This document shows positions 1 through 8,840 of a DNA stretch of 64,000 nucleotides, in pieces. How positions within the stretch are numbered: position 1 is the stretch's first letter; the number at the start of each line of letters is the position of its first letter. The position numbers and the translations under genes are program-made. Origin of the DNA: Roseiarcus sp963835215 (lineage in GTDB: Bacteria; Pseudomonadota; Alphaproteobacteria; Rhizobiales; Beijerinckiaceae). A model generated the notes under the pieces. It searched no databases and was not told where the DNA came from. It was given only the letters and a program-made list of their open reading frames with translations. The stretch is taken from the NCBI GenBank assembly GCA_963835215.1, contig CAWIES010000004.1, forward strand, positions 558,001-622,000, given 5' to 3'.

Positions 1-163
1 CGCCCTCGCCGATCTCGTGCGTCTCGTCGGCGAGGCGAGTGAACAGCGCGCCCCGGTCGGCCGGCGTCGCCGCAACAATCGTCTTGAGGCCGAGCCGCCG
101 CGCCGTGCGAATGATGCGGCAGGCGATCTCGCCGCGATTGGGAATCAGGACGCTGGCGAACAT
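1..163 (-). CDS. mccA: Acyl-CoA carboxylase alpha (biotin carboxylase) subunit, N-terminus only; probably methylcrotonyl-CoA carboxylase
   Basis: The first 54 residues are present; the rest lies beyond the window edge. The start MFASVLIPNRGEIACRII carries the N-terminal NRGEIA motif of the biotin carboxylase ATP-grasp fold, followed by a typical ARRLGLKTI strand. The family uses ATP and bicarbonate to carboxylate a biotin carried on the same polypeptide. The N-terminus alone cannot separate the acetyl-, propionyl- and methylcrotonyl-CoA enzymes. The methylcrotonyl assignment comes from the MccB-type beta subunit gene on the same strand just upstream. A sirtuin gene lies between them on the opposite strand; its start is 92 bp from this start, so the two genes diverge from one short promoter region. 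Confidence 0.8.
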   Translation of the reverse strand, partial: MFASVLIPNRGEIACRIIRTARRLGLKTIVAATPADRGALFTRLADETHEIGEG

Positions 164-255
164 TGCACTCCCCTGGGACGAGGTTACCCCGTCCGGCGTC
201 CGGATATCCAGCCGCGGCTATGGCGAGACCCGCGCGGCGCGACTACCTTTGGCGA

Positions 256-1106
256 ATGGCGCAATCCATTTCCCTCGAGGACTTTGTCGACCGGCATCGG
301 CGGCTCTTCGTTTTGACCGGGGCCGGCTGCAGCGTCGGCTCGGGCATTCCAGACTATCGCGACGCGGAAGGCGCGTGGAAGCGCCGGCCGCCGGTGGGCT
401 TCCAGGCCTTCATGGCCCTTGAGACGACGCGCCAGCGCTATTGGGCGCGCAGCCTGATCGGCTGGCGGCGCATTCGCGGGGCGCGGCCGAACGACGCCCA
501 TCGTGCGCTGGTGCGGCTCGAGGCGATCGGCAAGAGCGAAATCCTGCTGACCCAGAACGTCGACCGGCTACACCAGCGGGCCGGCAGCGCCGCCGTGATC
601 GATCTGCATGGGCGGCTCGATCGCGTCCGCTGCATGGGCTGCGAGCGACTGACGCCGCGCGAGGCGCTGCAGGACGAACTCGCGCCAGCTGAACCCCGAC
701 TGGCTTGCGCATCAGGCGGCCGACGCGCCCGACGGCGACGCCGATCTCGACGAGGCCGACTTTTCCGCGTTCCGCGTCCCCTCCTGCGCGGGCTGCGGCG
801 GCGTGCTCAAGCCCGATGTCGTGTTCTTCGGCGAGAACGTGCCGCGCGCTCGCGTCGAGGCGGCGATGCGCCATCTCGAAGCAGGCCGACGCGATGCTGA
901 TCATCGGCTCGTCGCTGATGGTCTATTCCGGATTCCGCTTCGTCGAGATGGCGGCGCGCGCCGGCAAGCCGGTGGCGGCGGTCAATCTCGGGCGCACCCG
1001 CGCCGACGATTTGCTGGCGCTCAAGATCGAAGCCGGTTGCGAGGCGGCGCTCGCGTTTCTGTTGGAAGCCCCGGCGGAGCCGGCGCCCGCAAGCCTCACA
1101 TCCTGA
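256..1106 (+). CDS. SIRT4-like class II sirtuin, NAD-dependent protein lysine deacylase (two frameshifts in the sequence)
   Basis: Sirtuins remove acyl groups from lysines using NAD+. The N-terminal GAGCSVGSGIPDYRD (residues 22-36) is the NAD-binding motif, NVDRLHQRAG follows at 101-110, and His118 in DLHG is the catalytic base. Zinc ligands are CMGC (126-129) and a later CAGC. The RQRYWAR segment, the LNP(D)W region, VVFFGENV, VYSGFRF and the TRADDLLALK stretch match mitochondrial SIRT4 closely, so this is class II. The frame breaks near 675 (extra C) and near 883 (extra A); removing both gives a full protein of about 283 residues. ATG 256 was chosen; ATG 220 in the same frame is possible. 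The 3' end overlaps the convergent mccB by 11 bp. Confidence 0.88.
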
Positions 1107-2703
1107 ACACGCCAAAGCGCGTCGCCTCCGCGGGCGCATTGAGACAGGCGGAAAACGCCAGACTCAGCACGCGGCGCGTTTCGCTCGGCGCGATGACGCC
1201 ATCGTCCCACAACCGCGCGGTGGCGAAATAGGGAGACCCCTCGCTTTCGTAGCGGGCGCGGATCGGCGCCTTGAACGCGTCTTCCTCCTCAGCCGACCAG
1301 CTTTCGCCCCCCGCCTCCAACCCGTCGCGCTTGATGGTCGCCAGCACGCTCGCCGCCTGCTCGCCGCCCATCACGCTGATGCGCGCGTTCGGCCAGGAAA
1401 AGAGAAAGCGCGGGCCGAAGGCGCGCCCGCACATGCCGTAGTTTCCCGCGCCGAACGAGCCGCCGACAATCACAGTGATCTTCGGCACGCGCGCGCAAGC
1501 GACGGCGGTGACCAGCTTCGCGCCATCCTTGGCGATGCCGCCCGCCTCGGCGCGCTGGCCGACCATGAAGCCAGAAACATTCTGCAGGAACAGCAGCGGC
1601 ACGCCGCGCTGCGCGCACAGCTCGACGAAATGGGCGCCCTTCAGCGCGCTATCGGAAAACAGCACGCCGTTGTTGGCGAGAATGCCGATCAGCATGCCCG
1701 AAAGGCGCGCAAAGCCGGTGACCAGCGTCGTTCCATAGCGCGCCTTGAAGGGATCGAACTCGGAGCCGTCGACCAGCCGGGCGATGATCTCGTGCGCGTC
1801 GACCTGTTTGCGCAGATCGACCGGCACGAGACTCTCCAGCTCGTGGGCCGGGTGGAGCGGCTCACGCACCGGAGCGGCCTCGCCCGCCGCTTTGGGCGCG
1901 AGGTTGAGATTGGCCAGCGAGCGGCGTGCGAGCGCAAGCGCATGGGCGTCGTCGCGCGCCAGCGCGTCGGCGACGCCCGAAACCCGCGTGTGGAGGTCGC
2001 CCCCGCCAAGCTCCTCGGCGCTGACCGTCTCCCCGGTCGCCGCCTTCACCAGCGGCGGGCCGGCAAGGAAGATCGTCCCTTGCTTCTCGACGATGATCGC
2101 CTCGTCCGACATCGCCGGCACATAGGCGCCCCCGGCGGTGCAGGAGCCCAACACCACCGCGATCTGCGCGATGCCGGCGGCCGACATGCGCGCCTGATTG
2201 TAGAAGATGCGGCCGAAGTGCTCGCGGTCGGGAAACACGTCGGCCTGATGCGGCAGGTTGGCGCCGCCGCTGTCGACGAGATAGACGCAGGGCAGATGGT
2301 TTTCCGCCGCGATCTCCTGCGCGCGCAGGTGCTTCTTGACCGTCATCGGATAATAAGCGCCGCCCTTGATCGTCGGATCGTTGGCGACCACCATCGCTTC
2401 GCGTCCGTGGATGCGCCCTATCCCCGCGACGATCCCGGCGCCGTGAACGTCGCCTTCGTACATGTCGCTGGCGGCGAGCGCGCCGATCTCGAGAAAGGGC
2501 GAGCCGGGATCGAGCAAGCGCGCGACGCGGTCGCGGGTGAGCAGCTTGCCGCGCGCTTCGTGGCGCTCGCGCGCCTTGGCCGAGCCGCCCTCGGCGGCGG
2601 CGGCGCGCCGCGATTGCAATTCGTCGAGCAGGACGCGCCAGGCGGCGCGATTGGCCGCGTCGGCCGACGCGTCAGATCGCGGCGCACTGTGCATTACCGC
2701 CAT
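1096..2703 (-). CDS. mccB: 3-Methylcrotonyl-CoA carboxylase beta (carboxyltransferase) subunit
   Basis: This 535-residue protein has the two crotonase-fold halves of a carboxyltransferase, which moves the carboxyl group from biotin to 3-methylcrotonyl-CoA in leucine breakdown. MccB-type rather than PccB-type signatures are ASDMYEGDVHGAGIVAGIG (residues about 79-97), GGAYYPMTVKKHLRAQEIA, LVDSGGANLPHQADVFPD and, in the C-terminal half, GGSFGAGNYGMCGRAF and NARISVMGGEQAASVL. Length is normal for the family. A GGGAGAG-like purine run precedes ATG 2703; ATG 2694 is an alternative. The alpha subunit gene is the next gene on this strand, beyond the inserted sirtuin gene. Geranyl-CoA carboxylase is a less likely alternative, as it shares these motifs. 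Confidence 0.92.
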   Translation of the reverse strand: MAVMHSAPRSDASADAANRAAWRVLLDELQSRRAAAAEGGSAKARERHEARGKLLTRDRVARLLDPGSPFLEIGALAASDMYEGDVHGAGIVAGIGRIHGREAMVVANDPTIKGGAYYPMTVKKHLRAQEIAAENHLPCVYLVDSGGANLPHQADVFPDREHFGRIFYNQARMSAAGIAQIAVVLGSCTAGGAYVPAMSDEAIIVEKQGTIFLAGPPLVKAATGETVSAEELGGGDLHTRVSGVADALARDDAHALALARRSLANLNLAPKAAGEAAPVREPLHPAHELESLVPVDLRKQVDAHEIIARLVDGSEFDPFKARYGTTLVTGFARLSGMLIGILANNGVLFSDSALKGAHFVELCAQRGVPLLFLQNVSGFMVGQRAEAGGIAKDGAKLVTAVACARVPKITVIVGGSFGAGNYGMCGRAFGPRFLFSWPNARISVMGGEQAASVLATIKRDGLEAGGESWSAEEEDAFKAPIRARYESEGSPYFATARLWDDGVIAPSETRRVLSLAFSACLNAPAEATRFGVFRM

Positions 2704-2744
2704 GACATTCGCTCTCTCCCAGCAATCCGATCAGTCGAGCGCGG

Positions 2745-3731
2745 TCAGTCTTGCCCCGCCTTCGCCAAGGCTTCGTCCAGTTGCGTGACCGGCGGCGCGG
2801 CGACGCGCACCGGCCGCGTGTCGTGGATGCGCGCGTAATCGATACGGCGCACGCCGTTCTCGTCGAGACTCTGGATGTCGACGAATTCGTGTCCCGGCCG
2901 CAGGTCGCGAGCGGAAAACGTCGCGCGCGTGCGCACCAGTTGCGCCGAGGTGTCGTCGTAGCCGGAGATCAACAGCACGAAATTGATCTCGCTCACGATG
3001 AGATCGTCCATCGCGATGCCATAGAGCGGGCTGTCGGGCTCGATCGGGTGGAACAGCGTCCAACTCAGGGCAAAGGCGGGGTTTTCGCTCCTGAGCAGAC
3101 GCAGCGGCTGGAAGCCGACGAAACGCCGGCCTTCCTTGGAGGTCTTCGCGCCGAGCATCCACAGCCTCGCCGTCGCCTCGGAGATGAAGGCGTTGCGCGC
3201 GTTGGCGAGGCGAAAGATCAGCGTCGGCACCCCGTCGTGATCGGCGATGACTGGATGCTGAGCGAACACCAGCCGCGCGCGGGGCCGCGAGAAGCGGGCA
3301 AAGGTCAGGCCGGTCATCATCGCGATCAAAACGATCGCGACGAAGCCTTCAAAGGTCGAGACCGCATGGCCGTAGAACGTCTGCGGATGCATGTCGCCGT
3401 AGCCGACCGTCGAAGTCGTCTCGACGCTGAAAAAGAACAGGTCGGAGAAGTCGCCCTTCGGCGCATTGGCGATCGGGTCTTTGCCGAGCGCGTAGAGACA
3501 GGCGAACGCCAGATTGAGCACGACGAAGCCGGCCGCTAACGCGCCGAAGAACATCGGCCAGGTGGCCGTCATGGCGTTGTGGTAGAAGTCCTTCCAGAAG
3601 CTGTGCTCAAGCCCCTGGGCGATGATTCGCCGCCCCGCCAGCGAACGCACGCGCTCCCGCGGCCCGCCAAAGGGGGCCGTCAGCAGCTCGCGCGCGCGGG
3701 CTAGAGCCCTTCGTATTTGTCGATCCGCCAT
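2745..3731 (-). CDS. Inward-rectifier potassium channel, KirBac family
   Basis: The 328-residue protein has the KirBac architecture. An interfacial slide helix region (about 38-57) is followed by TM1 (about 58-81), a pore helix, the K+ selectivity filter TVGYGD at 108-113, and TM2 (about 121-147). A C-terminal immunoglobulin-like cytoplasmic domain contains PTLIFRLANARNAFISEA, the typical gating domain entry. It should conduct K+ across the inner membrane and be gated by ligands such as anionic lipids. The start at 3731 overlaps the end of the upstream glutathione transferase gene by 31 bp on the same strand, so the two are probably cotranscribed. A later start is possible but would remove the N-terminal helix. 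Confidence 0.92.
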   Translation of the reverse strand: MADRQIRRALARARELLTAPFGGPRERVRSLAGRRIIAQGLEHSFWKDFYHNAMTATWPMFFGALAAGFVVLNLAFACLYALGKDPIANAPKGDFSDLFFFSVETTSTVGYGDMHPQTFYGHAVSTFEGFVAIVLIAMMTGLTFARFSRPRARLVFAQHPVIADHDGVPTLIFRLANARNAFISEATARLWMLGAKTSKEGRRFVGFQPLRLLRSENPAFALSWTLFHPIEPDSPLYGIAMDDLIVSEINFVLLISGYDDTSAQLVRTRATFSARDLRPGHEFVDIQSLDENGVRRIDYARIHDTRPVRVAAPPVTQLDEALAKAGQD

Positions 3732-4355
3732 TCTTCCGCCTCGGCGTCGGCGATCCAGGCCTTCCAGGCCGGCAGCGCCATCACGGCCTTCATATAGTCG
3801 CGCGACTTTCGCGACACGGGAACGTCATAGACATGGAAACGGTTGACGACCGGGGCAAACATCGCGTCGGCGGCGCTGAAGCGGCCGAACAGAAACGGCC
3901 CGCTCTTGCCAAACGCGCGACGTGCATGCGCCCAGGCCGCTTCGATCCGCGCGACGTCGGCCTCGACCGCCTCGGTGAGCGCAATTTTGCGCACAGGACG
4001 GCGAAAGTTGGTCGGGCAATGCTGGCGCAGCGCCTGAAAGCCGGCGTGCATCTCGGCGCTGAGCGAGCGGGCGTGAGCTCGCGCCGCCTTGCCGCGCGGC
4101 CAGATCGTTTTGTCCGGATAGCGCTCGGCGATATATTCGACGATCGCCAGCGATTCCCAGACCGTGATCGCCCCGTCGACCAGCGCGGGACATTTGCCGG
4201 TCGGCGAATACTTGAGGATCGAGGCCAGCGTTTCGGGGGGTGTCGAGCGGGATCACGATCTCCTCGAACGGAATCTTGAAATGCGCCAGCAGAATCCACG
4301 GCCTGAGCGACCAGGACGAATAGGCCTTGTTGGCGACGATCAGCTTCAGCGGCAC
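3701..4355 (-). CDS. Glutathione S-transferase family protein (one frameshift)
   Basis: The N-terminal thioredoxin-fold half reads MPLKLIVANKAYSSWSLRPW, with the SSW(S) active-site region of GSTs in this subfamily, then LDTP. A run of six G near 4235 contains one base too many. Past it, the other frame continues with the glutathione-binding segment (SPTGKCPALVDG), ESLAIVEYIAE and the all-helical C-terminal domain, ending RIDKYEGL. The repaired product is about 217 residues, a normal GST length. Its substrate cannot be inferred. It lies directly upstream of the potassium channel gene and overlaps it by 31 bp. Confidence 0.85.
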
Positions 4356-4463
4356 CGGCGCGCCCCCTCTTCTACCCCAGCCGTTCCTGAGGCCGAGGGC
4401 TGCGTGGTGTCAAGGGAGAGCGCGGCGCTTGACCCCGCCCCGTCGCCACCCCAAGACGCCGCC

Positions 4464-4763
4464 ATGAACGCCGTCCCCGACAATGCCGATTCGCCCGATT
4501 CACCCTCGCTTGAAAGCGTCATCCTGAGCCTCACCGCCGACGCGCGCGGGGGGCGCACGATCGCCCCGACCGACGCCGCCGTGGCCTACGCGGCGGCGTG
4601 CGGCGAGGATGCGCTCGCGTGGCGTTCGCACCTCAGCAACGTGCGCGCCGCCGCGGTGCGGCTCGCCGACGCTGGCCGGCTGGTCATCTATCGCAAGGGG
4701 AAGCCGGCCGACCCACATGATTTTCGCGGCGTCTATCGGCTCGGCGCGCCAAACGTCGAGTGA
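4464..4763 (+). CDS. DUF3253 domain protein
   Basis: A 99-residue protein of the DUF3253 type: a small winged-helix-like domain with SVILSLTADARGGRTIAPTD, a WRSHLSNVRAAAVRLADAG helix, and IYRKGKPADPHDFRGVYRL at the end. Function is unknown for the family; the GRLVIYRKGK wing suggests nucleic-acid or protein binding, which is inference. ATG 4464 was chosen because the upstream extension of the frame is low-complexity and overlaps the GST gene. It is convergent with the ydcF-like gene 15 bp downstream. Confidence 0.8.
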   Translation: MNAVPDNADSPDSPSLESVILSLTADARGGRTIAPTDAAVAYAAACGEDALAWRSHLSNVRAAAVRLADAGRLVIYRKGKPADPHDFRGVYRLGAPNVE

Positions 4764-4778
4764 GCGTCCAAGAGAGCC

Positions 4779-5564
4779 TCATGGCGCCGGGAACCAGTCG
4801 TCGATCCGCCCGCTGAGGCGATAGGCGGTCAGGCCGATCCATTCGTGGATAGCGAGGTCGAACAGCCTGAGGCCGCGCGGCAGATTGACATTGAGCCGCC
4901 AGTCATGCCCCCCGCCTTCGGTGCGATAGTCGACCGGATAGGCGACCGCCACAAAGCCCGCCTTGCGGAACAGACCCATCGCGCGCGGCATATGATAGGC
5001 GGAGGTGTCGATCAGCCAGGTCTGATCGGGCTGGGGATGGACGAGCGCGGCGGTGAAGCGGGCGTTCTCGTCGGTGTTGCGCGAGCGCGTTTCGATGGCG
5101 ATGCGCGCGCCATCGACTCCGAGCGCGATCAGCAGCTTGCGCCCCTCCTCGGCTTCGGTCGATTCGCGCCCGAGCAGCGAGGCGCTGCCGCCGCTGTAGA
5201 CAATCCTCGCCTGCGGATAGCGACGGGCGAGAATCACCGCTTCGGTGAGGCGCGCGGCGCCTTCGTCGAAAATCGTCTGGCCGCGCGCATGGCTCGCGTC
5301 GTCGTCGATCGCGCCGCCAAGAATGACGATTCCATATGGCGCCGGCAGATCATCCGGCGGCGCGGGAAAACGATCCTCGAGCGGGGCGAGCAGCGCGGCG
5401 CCGACGGGCGCGAGGCCGACCACGAGCAAGGCGGCGATGCAGGCGAAGGCGAGCGCACGGCCACCGCGCCTGCGAGCGAAAACGACGCCGACCAGCGCCC
5501 CTAACATCAACAAGCTGGCGGGTGCGGCGAAAAACCACAGCGCTTTTGACGCGATGAAAAACAT
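4779..5564 (-). CDS. YdcF/ElyC/SanA family membrane protein (DUF218)
   Basis: A 261-residue protein with two N-terminal membrane segments (about 8-30 and 36-58) and a periplasmic DUF218 domain. Characteristic pieces are GIVILGGAID, the RYPQARIVYSGGSASL strand-turn, the STEAEEGRKLL helix and the RSRNTDENARF motif with conserved Arg and Asn. Family members such as E. coli ElyC and SanA affect envelope integrity, but the biochemical activity is not established. The gene lies 18 bp downstream of the DUF535 gene on the same strand and is probably cotranscribed with it. Confidence 0.85.
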   Translation of the reverse strand: MFFIASKALWFFAAPASLLMLGALVGVVFARRRGGRALAFACIAALLVVGLAPVGAALLAPLEDRFPAPPDDLPAPYGIVILGGAIDDDASHARGQTIFDEGAARLTEAVILARRYPQARIVYSGGSASLLGRESTEAEEGRKLLIALGVDGARIAIETRSRNTDENARFTAALVHPQPDQTWLIDTSAYHMPRAMGLFRKAGFVAVAYPVDYRTEGGGHDWRLNVNLPRGLRLFDLAIHEWIGLTAYRLSGRIDDWFPAP

Positions 5565-5582
5565 CGGTGGACCGTAGCGGGC

Positions 5583-6470
5583 TTAAGCAGCCATCGCCAC
5601 GGCGACGTCGCGCGCGCGGCGCTCTTGTTCGCGCGCAAAACGCTCGACGCCCGCGACGATCGTCGCCTTCATCGCGTCGCGGCTGTTGCCGGCGGGAGAA
5701 GCCGGTTCGAGCGGCGCGAAGACGAAGCCGAGCGGTCCGCCGGGCAAAGCGCCCCGCTCCAACCAGTAGGAATCGTAGTCGGCGTGCTTGGAGCTGTCTT
5801 CCAAACGGTTGAGGACGTGATGGCGATTGGCGATCGCATGCACCGATCCCATCCCCAACGCGCTGGCGAGGGCGCGCGCGGCGAGCAGCGTCGCGTCTTT
5901 CGGCCGCAGGCCGTGGAGCTCGCGCGTCGCCTCGATCACGTCGCGCTTGTGGCCCCCACCAGGGCCCTGCAGGCCGCCGATCATCACAGCGGCGCACCCT
6001 TCAACCCGTCCGAAGGCCAGCGACAGCCGGCTGACCGGCGCCGTAGCCCCGCGCTTGATCAGATAGAGCGCGAGTTCACCCTCGCGCTGCATCGAAACGC
6101 GGACCGAGGCGACCACGACCAGTTGATAGCGGGCGCCCTTGCGCGCCTCCAGTTCGGCGATCTGCATTGGCTCGCCGCCACACAGACGGCGCACGCAGTC
6201 GGGCGAGAACAGATCGCGGAACAGGCGATAGTGCGTGCGCAGGACCGTCAACCGCCCAGACGGACTGAGCCTTGTGTGCACATAGCTGCGCACCGGCTTG
6301 CCGAGCACCCGCGCCGCCGGCGGCTCGGCGTCAACCGCGCGATGGTAGCGGCGGATGAAGCGGGCCCAACGCGTCGAGACGATTGGCGACAGCAACCCGC
6401 GCAGGACGAACAGGCGCATCGCCTTGTCGCGAAACAGCGTGGGAGCAAAACTTGCGCGCTCGACAATCAT
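5583..6470 (-). CDS. VirK/YbjX family protein (DUF535)
   Basis: The 295-residue protein is recognised by RYHRAVDAEPPAA, the FSPDCVRRLCGG segment, IGGLQGPGGGHKRDVIEATRE with its conserved GLQG, and the C-terminal RHHVLN...YDSYWLERG block of DUF535. VirK/YbjX proteins are linked to virulence and resistance to membrane-active peptides in enterobacteria, but the molecular role is unknown. It is cytoplasmic, with no signal peptide. The ydcF-like gene follows 18 bp downstream. About 160 bp upstream is a block of four 13-bp degenerate repeats, but that block is nearer the divergent cysK. Confidence 0.85.
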   Translation of the reverse strand: MIVERASFAPTLFRDKAMRLFVLRGLLSPIVSTRWARFIRRYHRAVDAEPPAARVLGKPVRSYVHTRLSPSGRLTVLRTHYRLFRDLFSPDCVRRLCGGEPMQIAELEARKGARYQLVVVASVRVSMQREGELALYLIKRGATAPVSRLSLAFGRVEGCAAVMIGGLQGPGGGHKRDVIEATRELHGLRPKDATLLAARALASALGMGSVHAIANRHHVLNRLEDSSKHADYDSYWLERGALPGGPLGFVFAPLEPASPAGNSRDAMKATIVAGVERFAREQERRARDVAVAMAA

Positions 6471-6746
6471 AGAGAACTGACGCTCATGGATGCGGACTGA
6501 CCTTGACAGGCGCGAGCGCGCCGACGGATAGCACCTTCAGGATAGCAAATCACAATTACGTTTTTACCAACGCGCGGCGGCCTAAAGGTCCGCGCGGCAA
6601 GAAGCCCGAGAAAAGCGGCCGCATCGTGTCCGTGGTGACGCTTCGCCGTGACGTTTGGCCGTAACACCTCGCCGTAACGCTCACGTCCCTTTGGCTTGTT
6701 TGGCCCGAGGGCTTCGCCTAGCGTGCCGGCCGCTTGAGGGGGAAGC
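6471..6746. other. Divergent intergenic region between DUF535 gene and cysK
   Basis: This 276-bp space carries the outward promoters of the DUF535 gene and cysK. It contains a relatively AT-rich patch around 6538-6570, a plausible promoter zone, and the 13-bp repeat block listed separately. I could not fix a -35/-10 pair with confidence. Confidence 0.5.
6632..6683. repeat. Four tandem degenerate 13-bp repeats upstream of cysK
   Basis: Four head-to-tail copies start at 6632, 6645, 6658 and 6671: gtggtgacgcttc, gccgtgacgtttg, gccgtaacacctc and gccgtaacgctca. The shared core is GCCGTRAC. The block ends 63 bp before the cysK start. It may be a minisatellite remnant or a repeated protein-binding site; a role in cysK control is inference from position only. 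Confidence 0.6.
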
Positions 6747-7778
6747 ATGCCGTTCAGTCCGACAATCATCGAATCCATCGGCAATACGCCGCTGATCAAG
6801 TTGCGGGCCGCCTCGGCGGCGACGGGCTGCACGATTCTGGGCAAAGCCGAATTCATGAACCCCGGCGGCTCGGTGAAGGACCGCGCCGCCCTGGCGATCA
6901 TCCGCGACGCGATCGGCCGCGGCGCGCTGAGCCCAGGGGGCGTGATCGTCGAAGGCACCGCTGGCAACACCGGCATCGGCATCGGCATGGTCGCCGCGGC
7001 GCTGGGCTTTCGCAGCGTCATCGTCATTCCCGACACCCAGGCGCAAGAAAAGAAGGACATGCTGCGGCTGGTCGGGGCCGAACTGGTCGAAGTGCCGGCA
7101 GTCCCCTACTCCAACCCAAACAATTACGTGAGGTATTCGGGCCGACTTGCGGAACTGCTTGCCAAAACCGAGCAGTACGGCGCGGTCTGGGCGAACCAGT
7201 TCGACAACGTCGCCAATCGCCGCGGCCATTACGAGACGACGGGCCCGGAAATCTGGGAGGGGACCAACGGCCGGATCGACGGTTTCGTCAGCTCGGTCGG
7301 CTCGGGCGGCACGCTGGCGGGCGTCGGCATGGCGCTCAAGGAGCGCGACAAACGAATCAAAATTGCCCTCGCCGACCCCCACGGCGCGTCGCTCTATTCG
7401 TTCTACACCAGCGGCGCGTTGCACAGCGAAGGCTCCTCGATCACCGAGGGCATCGGCCAGAGCCGCATCACCGCCAATCTCGAGGGCGCGCCGGTGGATT
7501 TCGCCTATCGCATCTCCGACGAGGAGGCGCTGCGCATCGTCTTCGACCTCGTCGAACAGGAGGGGCTGCTGCTGGGCGGTTCGTCGGGCGTCAACATTGC
7601 CGGGGCGATCCGCCTTGCGCGCGAACTGGGGCCTGGGCGCACCATCGTCACCCTGCTCGCCGATTCGGGCGCGCGCTACGCCTCGAAGCTGTTCAACCCT
7701 GCCTTTCTGCGCGAGAAGAAGCTGCCGGTCCCGCCCTGGTTGAACCGGCAGACTGCCGCTCCGCAGGCGTTCGTCTGA
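6747..7778 (+). CDS. cysK: Cysteine synthase A, O-acetylserine (thiol)-lyase
   Basis: This 343-residue PLP enzyme makes cysteine from O-acetylserine and sulfide. SIGNTPLIKL opens the fold, NPGGSVKDRAA carries the PLP lysine (Lys44), and EGTAGNTGIGIG (69-80) forms the substrate and cofactor loop. VGSGGTLAGVG and GGSSGVNIAGA are the phosphate-binding and C-terminal motifs. It is longer than enteric CysK (about 323) but matches the extended alphaproteobacterial form. The start is supported by a GAGGGGGAA run just upstream. The next gene, sseA, follows after 79 bp on the same strand and also handles sulfur and cysteine. Confidence 0.94.
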   Translation: MPFSPTIIESIGNTPLIKLRAASAATGCTILGKAEFMNPGGSVKDRAALAIIRDAIGRGALSPGGVIVEGTAGNTGIGIGMVAAALGFRSVIVIPDTQAQEKKDMLRLVGAELVEVPAVPYSNPNNYVRYSGRLAELLAKTEQYGAVWANQFDNVANRRGHYETTGPEIWEGTNGRIDGFVSSVGSGGTLAGVGMALKERDKRIKIALADPHGASLYSFYTSGALHSEGSSITEGIGQSRITANLEGAPVDFAYRISDEEALRIVFDLVEQEGLLLGGSSGVNIAGAIRLARELGPGRTIVTLLADSGARYASKLFNPAFLREKKLPVPPWLNRQTAAPQAFV

Positions 7779-7857
7779 CGACGGCGCCGCTCTCGTGACG
7801 ATCCCTATCGGCGCGTGAGCGCCTGAAGCGCGATCGACAAGCAACGGAAATTCACCC

Positions 7858-8736
7858 ATGGCGCGTGAGAACTTCGTCACCACCGATTGGCTCGCGGCCC
7901 ATCTTGGGGAAGCGAACCTCGGCGTCATTGACGCCTCCTGGCACCTGCCGCCGACCCAGCGGATCGGCGCGGGGGAGTTTCGCCTCGGCCATATTCCAGG
8001 CGCGGTGTTCTTCGACATCGACGCCATCGCCGATGCGGCGAGCGGCTTGCCGCACATGCTGCCCGAGGCGCGGCAATTCGGCGAGGCGATGACGGCGCTG
8101 GGCCTGGGCGACGGCATGAGCTTCGTCGTCTACGACGCCCTCGGCCTGTTCGCGGCGGCGCGCGTTTGGTGGACACTGCGCGCCTACGGCGTCGAGGACG
8201 TGCGCATCCTCGAGGGCGGCCTGCCGCAGTGGGTGAGCGAGGGCCGCCCGATCGTCCAGGGCGAGCCGCAGCGGGCGCCGAGGCGGTTCACGCCCACGCT
8301 CGACCCTTCCTTCGTCGTCGCTCGCGATAATGTGCGCGAGGCGCTGGAGCGCCATTCGGCCCTCGTCGTCGACGCGCGGCCGGCCGATCGTTTCGTTGGT
8401 GCGGCGCCCGAGCCGCGTCCCGGCGTCCGCTCGGGCCACATCCCCGGCAGCCTCAATCTGCCTTTTACCGAAATCGTCGAGCACGGTCGGCTCAAACGCG
8501 GCCCGGCGCTCGCGGCAGCCTTCACCGCCCAAGGGATTGATCTCGCTCAGCCGATCATCACCAGCTGCGGCTCGGGCGTCAGCGCCGCCATCCTCGCCCT
8601 CGCGGTCGAAGAGGCGGGCGGGCGGGTCGCCGGTCTCTACGACGGCTCCTGGGCCGAATGGGGATCGCGCGCCGATTGCCCGGTTGCGACCGGGCCGGCG
8701 ACGCCTCCGGCGGCCCAAAGGCCGGCTCGAGGCTGA
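7858..8736 (+). CDS. sseA: 3-Mercaptopyruvate sulfurtransferase / thiosulfate sulfurtransferase
   Basis: A 292-residue tandem-rhodanese protein. The N-terminal rhodanese domain (about 8-130) is non-catalytic, with Asp at the active-site position (VYDALG). The C-terminal domain (about 160-285) holds catalytic Cys237 in the loop CGSGV, which is typical of mercaptopyruvate rather than thiosulfate sulfurtransferases. It also carries VDARPADRFVG and RSGHIPGSLNLPF. It moves sulfane sulfur from 3-mercaptopyruvate, the transamination product of cysteine, to thiol or cyanide acceptors. Position just after cysK fits cysteine turnover. Confidence 0.93.
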   Translation: MARENFVTTDWLAAHLGEANLGVIDASWHLPPTQRIGAGEFRLGHIPGAVFFDIDAIADAASGLPHMLPEARQFGEAMTALGLGDGMSFVVYDALGLFAAARVWWTLRAYGVEDVRILEGGLPQWVSEGRPIVQGEPQRAPRRFTPTLDPSFVVARDNVREALERHSALVVDARPADRFVGAAPEPRPGVRSGHIPGSLNLPFTEIVEHGRLKRGPALAAAFTAQGIDLAQPIITSCGSGVSAAILALAVEEAGGRVAGLYDGSWAEWGSRADCPVATGPATPPAAQRPARG

Positions 8737-8840
8737 CAACATTAAAAGATTTCTTAGTTCTGCTCGGCGGACCAATCGCTATGAATGGCGTGGGGGGCGA
8801 ACCAGTGACAAAGGTTCGCGAGTCGGACCGAGGAGATGTT

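Noticed and set aside
1630..2838. A 402-codon plus-strand frame across mccB
   Set aside because: Mirror frame of a strongly conserved gene; no motif in the translation.
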